A DNA stretch of 15,448 nucleotides from an uncultured Clostridia bacterium (GTDB lineage Bacteria > Bacillota > Clostridia > Saccharofermentanales > Saccharofermentanaceae), in contig CAMJGB010000016.1 of assembly GCA_946405115.1 (NCBI GenBank), forward strand, positions 1 through 15,448. The letters run 5' to 3'. The notes beneath the pieces were generated by a model. The model was not told where the DNA came from. It was given only the letters and a program-made list of their open reading frames with translations, and searched no databases. The number at the start of each line of letters is the position of its first letter. Within the stretch, counting starts at the first letter, position 1. Of this stretch, positions 13,768 to 15,448 are shown one piece after another. The position numbers and the translations under genes were made by a program.

Positions 13768-15448
13768 TCAGCAGAAGCGTCGGGCGTTAAGATCCTTGAT
13801 TATGTAAGGGAATAAAATCTCGATCCAAGCCTTAAGCGCGGCGACGGTATGCCTGTAGGTATCCATGTCTTCTCCCGAAGGATCATTGATTGATACGGAA
13901 GCGATACGTCCGTCCTCTCCCCTCATTACAAGGCCCTTGGACGCCATGTATGAGCTTAAGGAGAACACGCAGCCGTCAAGATCCGGATATGCATTAAGGA
14001 TATCGAATGCCTGAGTGTCATTAACGGTAAGGATAAGATCGTTGGTGTCATAAAGCGACACTTCGATGTGCTTGCTTATGTGATGGGAAATGGTTCCCTT
14101 TATGATCTCGGAGAAGGCATCGCAAGCATTGGCATCAGGAGTTCTGCCGTCTTCAGCATAAAGTCCTGCGGACTCCGCATAAAGCTCAGCTCCGATCTTA
14201 ACGTCTTCAACGGAACAGAACGGTCCCTTGCGTCTTAAAAGATCCGTGAAGATTCCTTCGCACATGGCACCCAGGTTGATGTCATCGTCGCTTATAAACA
14301 GCACGGAAGCCGTGAAGATATCGTCAAAATGGTCGAGCGGAACTTCGTTACTGCCCTTTTCGAGAGCTTCGTAAGCCTTGGAAGGAACGTCGTCCCCCGC
14401 CTTGCCCGCAGCCTTGGAAAGCCTGTTCATGTAAGCTACCTCAAGCCCCTCTCCCTTAAATCCTGCTGCAAGAATAACGTTTACTTCCTGTCTGTCGAGA
14501 AGCCTCAAGCCGTCGAAAAGGCAGTGTGATGCAGCATCAACATCGGAAGTTAAGCCGTAGACGTAGAACTCAAGGTGCGAGGAAAGGATGTCGTCTTTTG
14601 CCATGTCGGCGAGAGCTTTTACCTCGGATCCTGCGAAGATTCCGATCCTTGCCGCAGGGTTGCTCTTAAGTATGTCCTGCGCCGTAAGGATAAAGGGTGA
14701 AGCCACATCGAAAAGCTTCTGCTTCTGCTCGTCGGTAAGCTTCTCCTCATGGGGATTGATGGATTCGATGTTCTCGGGGATGGTAATGATCTTAACCTCA
14801 CATCCCGGAGCATAATGTCTGTATTTCATTCCGGGAGAAGCAGGTACCTGTCCCTTAGTCAATGCTCCCGCATATTCCGTGTGTGTCTTTAAAGCCTGAT
14901 CGATCATGGCGCTTGTAACGGCACCGGGTCTTAAGATAACGGGCGTCTCCCCGGTAGCATCAACCACAGTGGACTCAAGGCCGACATTGCACTCGCCGCC
15001 GTCGATGACGGAATGGATGTAACCGTTCATGTCATTCATAACGTGAAGCGCAGTCGTAGGCGAAGGGCTTCCGGAAAGATTCGCGGAAGGTGCTGCCACA
15101 GGACGGTCGCACATCTTAAGGAACTTGTTGCAAAGCTTATGGGAAGGCATTCTGATGCCGACTGTATCAAGTCCTGCAGTAACCTCAGAAGGAATCTTAT
15201 CAGACTTTCTCATGATGACCGTGATGGGACCGGGCATGAAAGCATCGATCAGAGCCTGCGCGCAGGGTGTGACCTCACTTACAAGTTCATCGATCTGTGA
15301 CTTATCCCAGATGTGAACGATGAGAGGGTTGTCACCGGGTCTTCCCTTCGCTTCGAAGATCTTGTTAACAGCATCCTTGTTAAGCGCATCGGCACCGAGT
15401 CCGTAGACAGTCTCCGTAGGGAAAGCCACTACCTCGCCGTTTCTTATT
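13768..15448 (-). CDS. Threonylcarbamoyl-AMP synthase (Sua5/YwlC) fused to a degenerate LMW-phosphatase-like domain; 5' end cut by window
   Basis: The enzyme makes threonylcarbamoyl-AMP from threonine, bicarbonate and ATP for the t6A modification of ANN-decoding tRNAs. The frame is open to the right edge, and the first visible residues, IRNGEVVAFPTETVYGLGAD, fit the family just inside its usual start, so perhaps 10-30 residues are missing. Numbering from the V read by GTG at 15429: the YrdC core spans 1-190 with SANLSGSPSPT (115-125). The Sua5 linker PASPGMKYRHYAP (196-208) leads into the Sua5 domain (to about 345). Residues 368-553 follow the LMW protein phosphatase fold: VLFI then MCEGIF, ISHHISKHI, DLILTV, and DPSGEDMDTYR. 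The phosphate loop CxxxxxR is gone, with Ser380 for Cys and Leu386 for Arg, while D516 of the DP motif remains. In Bacillus the equivalents ywlC and ywlE are separate neighbours. Confidence 0.9.
   Translation of the reverse strand, partial: IRNGEVVAFPTETVYGLGADALNKDAVNKIFEAKGRPGDNPLIVHIWDKSQIDELVSEVTPCAQALIDAFMPGPITVIMRKSDKIPSEVTAGLDTVGIRMPSHKLCNKFLKMCDRPVAAPSANLSGSPSPTTALHVMNDMNGYIHSVIDGGECNVGLESTVVDATGETPVILRPGAVTSAMIDQALKTHTEYAGALTKGQVPASPGMKYRHYAPGCEVKIITIPENIESINPHEEKLTDEQKQKLFDVASPFILTAQDILKSNPAARIGIFAGSEVKALADMAKDDILSSHLEFYVYGLTSDVDAASHCLFDGLRLLDRQEVNVILAAGFKGEGLEVAYMNRLSKAAGKAGDDVPSKAYEALEKGSNEVPLDHFDDIFTASVLFISDDDINLGAMCEGIFTDLLRRKGPFCSVEDVKIGAELYAESAGLYAEDGRTPDANACDAFSEIIKGTISHHISKHIEVSLYDTNDLILTVNDTQAFDILNAYPDLDGCVFSLSSYMASKGLVMRGEDGRIASVSINDPSGEDMDTYRHTVAALKAWIEILFPYIIKDLNARRFC

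Overview
The window reads as a chromosomal stretch from a Gram-positive, low-to-moderate GC member of the Bacillota, most likely class Clostridia. Three things point there: the gene order rpsF-ssb-rpsR-rplI-dnaB and tilS-hpt-ftsH, strong AAGGAGG-type ribosome binding sites, and TTGACA/TATAAT-type promoters. The family cannot be fixed from the sequence alone. Every gene I can support lies on the minus strand, so transcription runs from high to low coordinates. The region is dense, with many gene junctions overlapping or only a few bases apart. Long plus-strand open frames are shadows of these genes.

From right to left: (1) 15448-13768, a threonylcarbamoyl-AMP synthase (Sua5/YwlC) cut by the window edge and fused to a C-terminal domain that resembles a low-molecular-weight protein phosphatase but has lost its active-site Cys and Arg. 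(2) 13767-13535, a regulatory region with two candidate sigma-A promoters and a structured leader in front of rpsF. (3) rpsF-ssb-rpsR (S6, SSB, S18), closed by a clear intrinsic terminator at about 12313-12346. (4) rplI-dnaB-tilS-hpt-ftsH (L9, replicative helicase, tRNA-Ile lysidine synthase, hypoxanthine phosphoribosyltransferase, membrane AAA protease), a tightly coupled series with overlapping ends, probably started by a moderate promoter just after that terminator. (5) A purine module: xpt (xanthine phosphoribosyltransferase), a BMP-family lipoprotein, a double-domain ABC ATPase and two permeases. It is driven by a near-perfect promoter (TTGACA, 17 bp, TACAAT) whose -10 box sits inside a perfect 10-bp inverted repeat, a likely operator. 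(6) At the left edge, the N-terminal 115 residues of an ECF-type sigma factor with an extended -10 promoter.

Functionally, the right half is translation and replication housekeeping. The left half couples nucleobase salvage (hpt, xpt) to a NupNOPQ-like nucleoside ABC importer: the importer would bring in purine nucleosides, and the phosphoribosyltransferases convert free bases to IMP, GMP or XMP.

The items most worth a second look are the Sua5-pseudophosphatase fusion, the operator-like palindrome that takes the place of a purine riboswitch at xpt, and the unusual tails of SSB and DnaB. SSB carries its DLPF tip eleven residues inside the end, and DnaB has an acidic extension with a similar motif. 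I found no mobile elements, CRISPR arrays, rRNA or tRNA genes.
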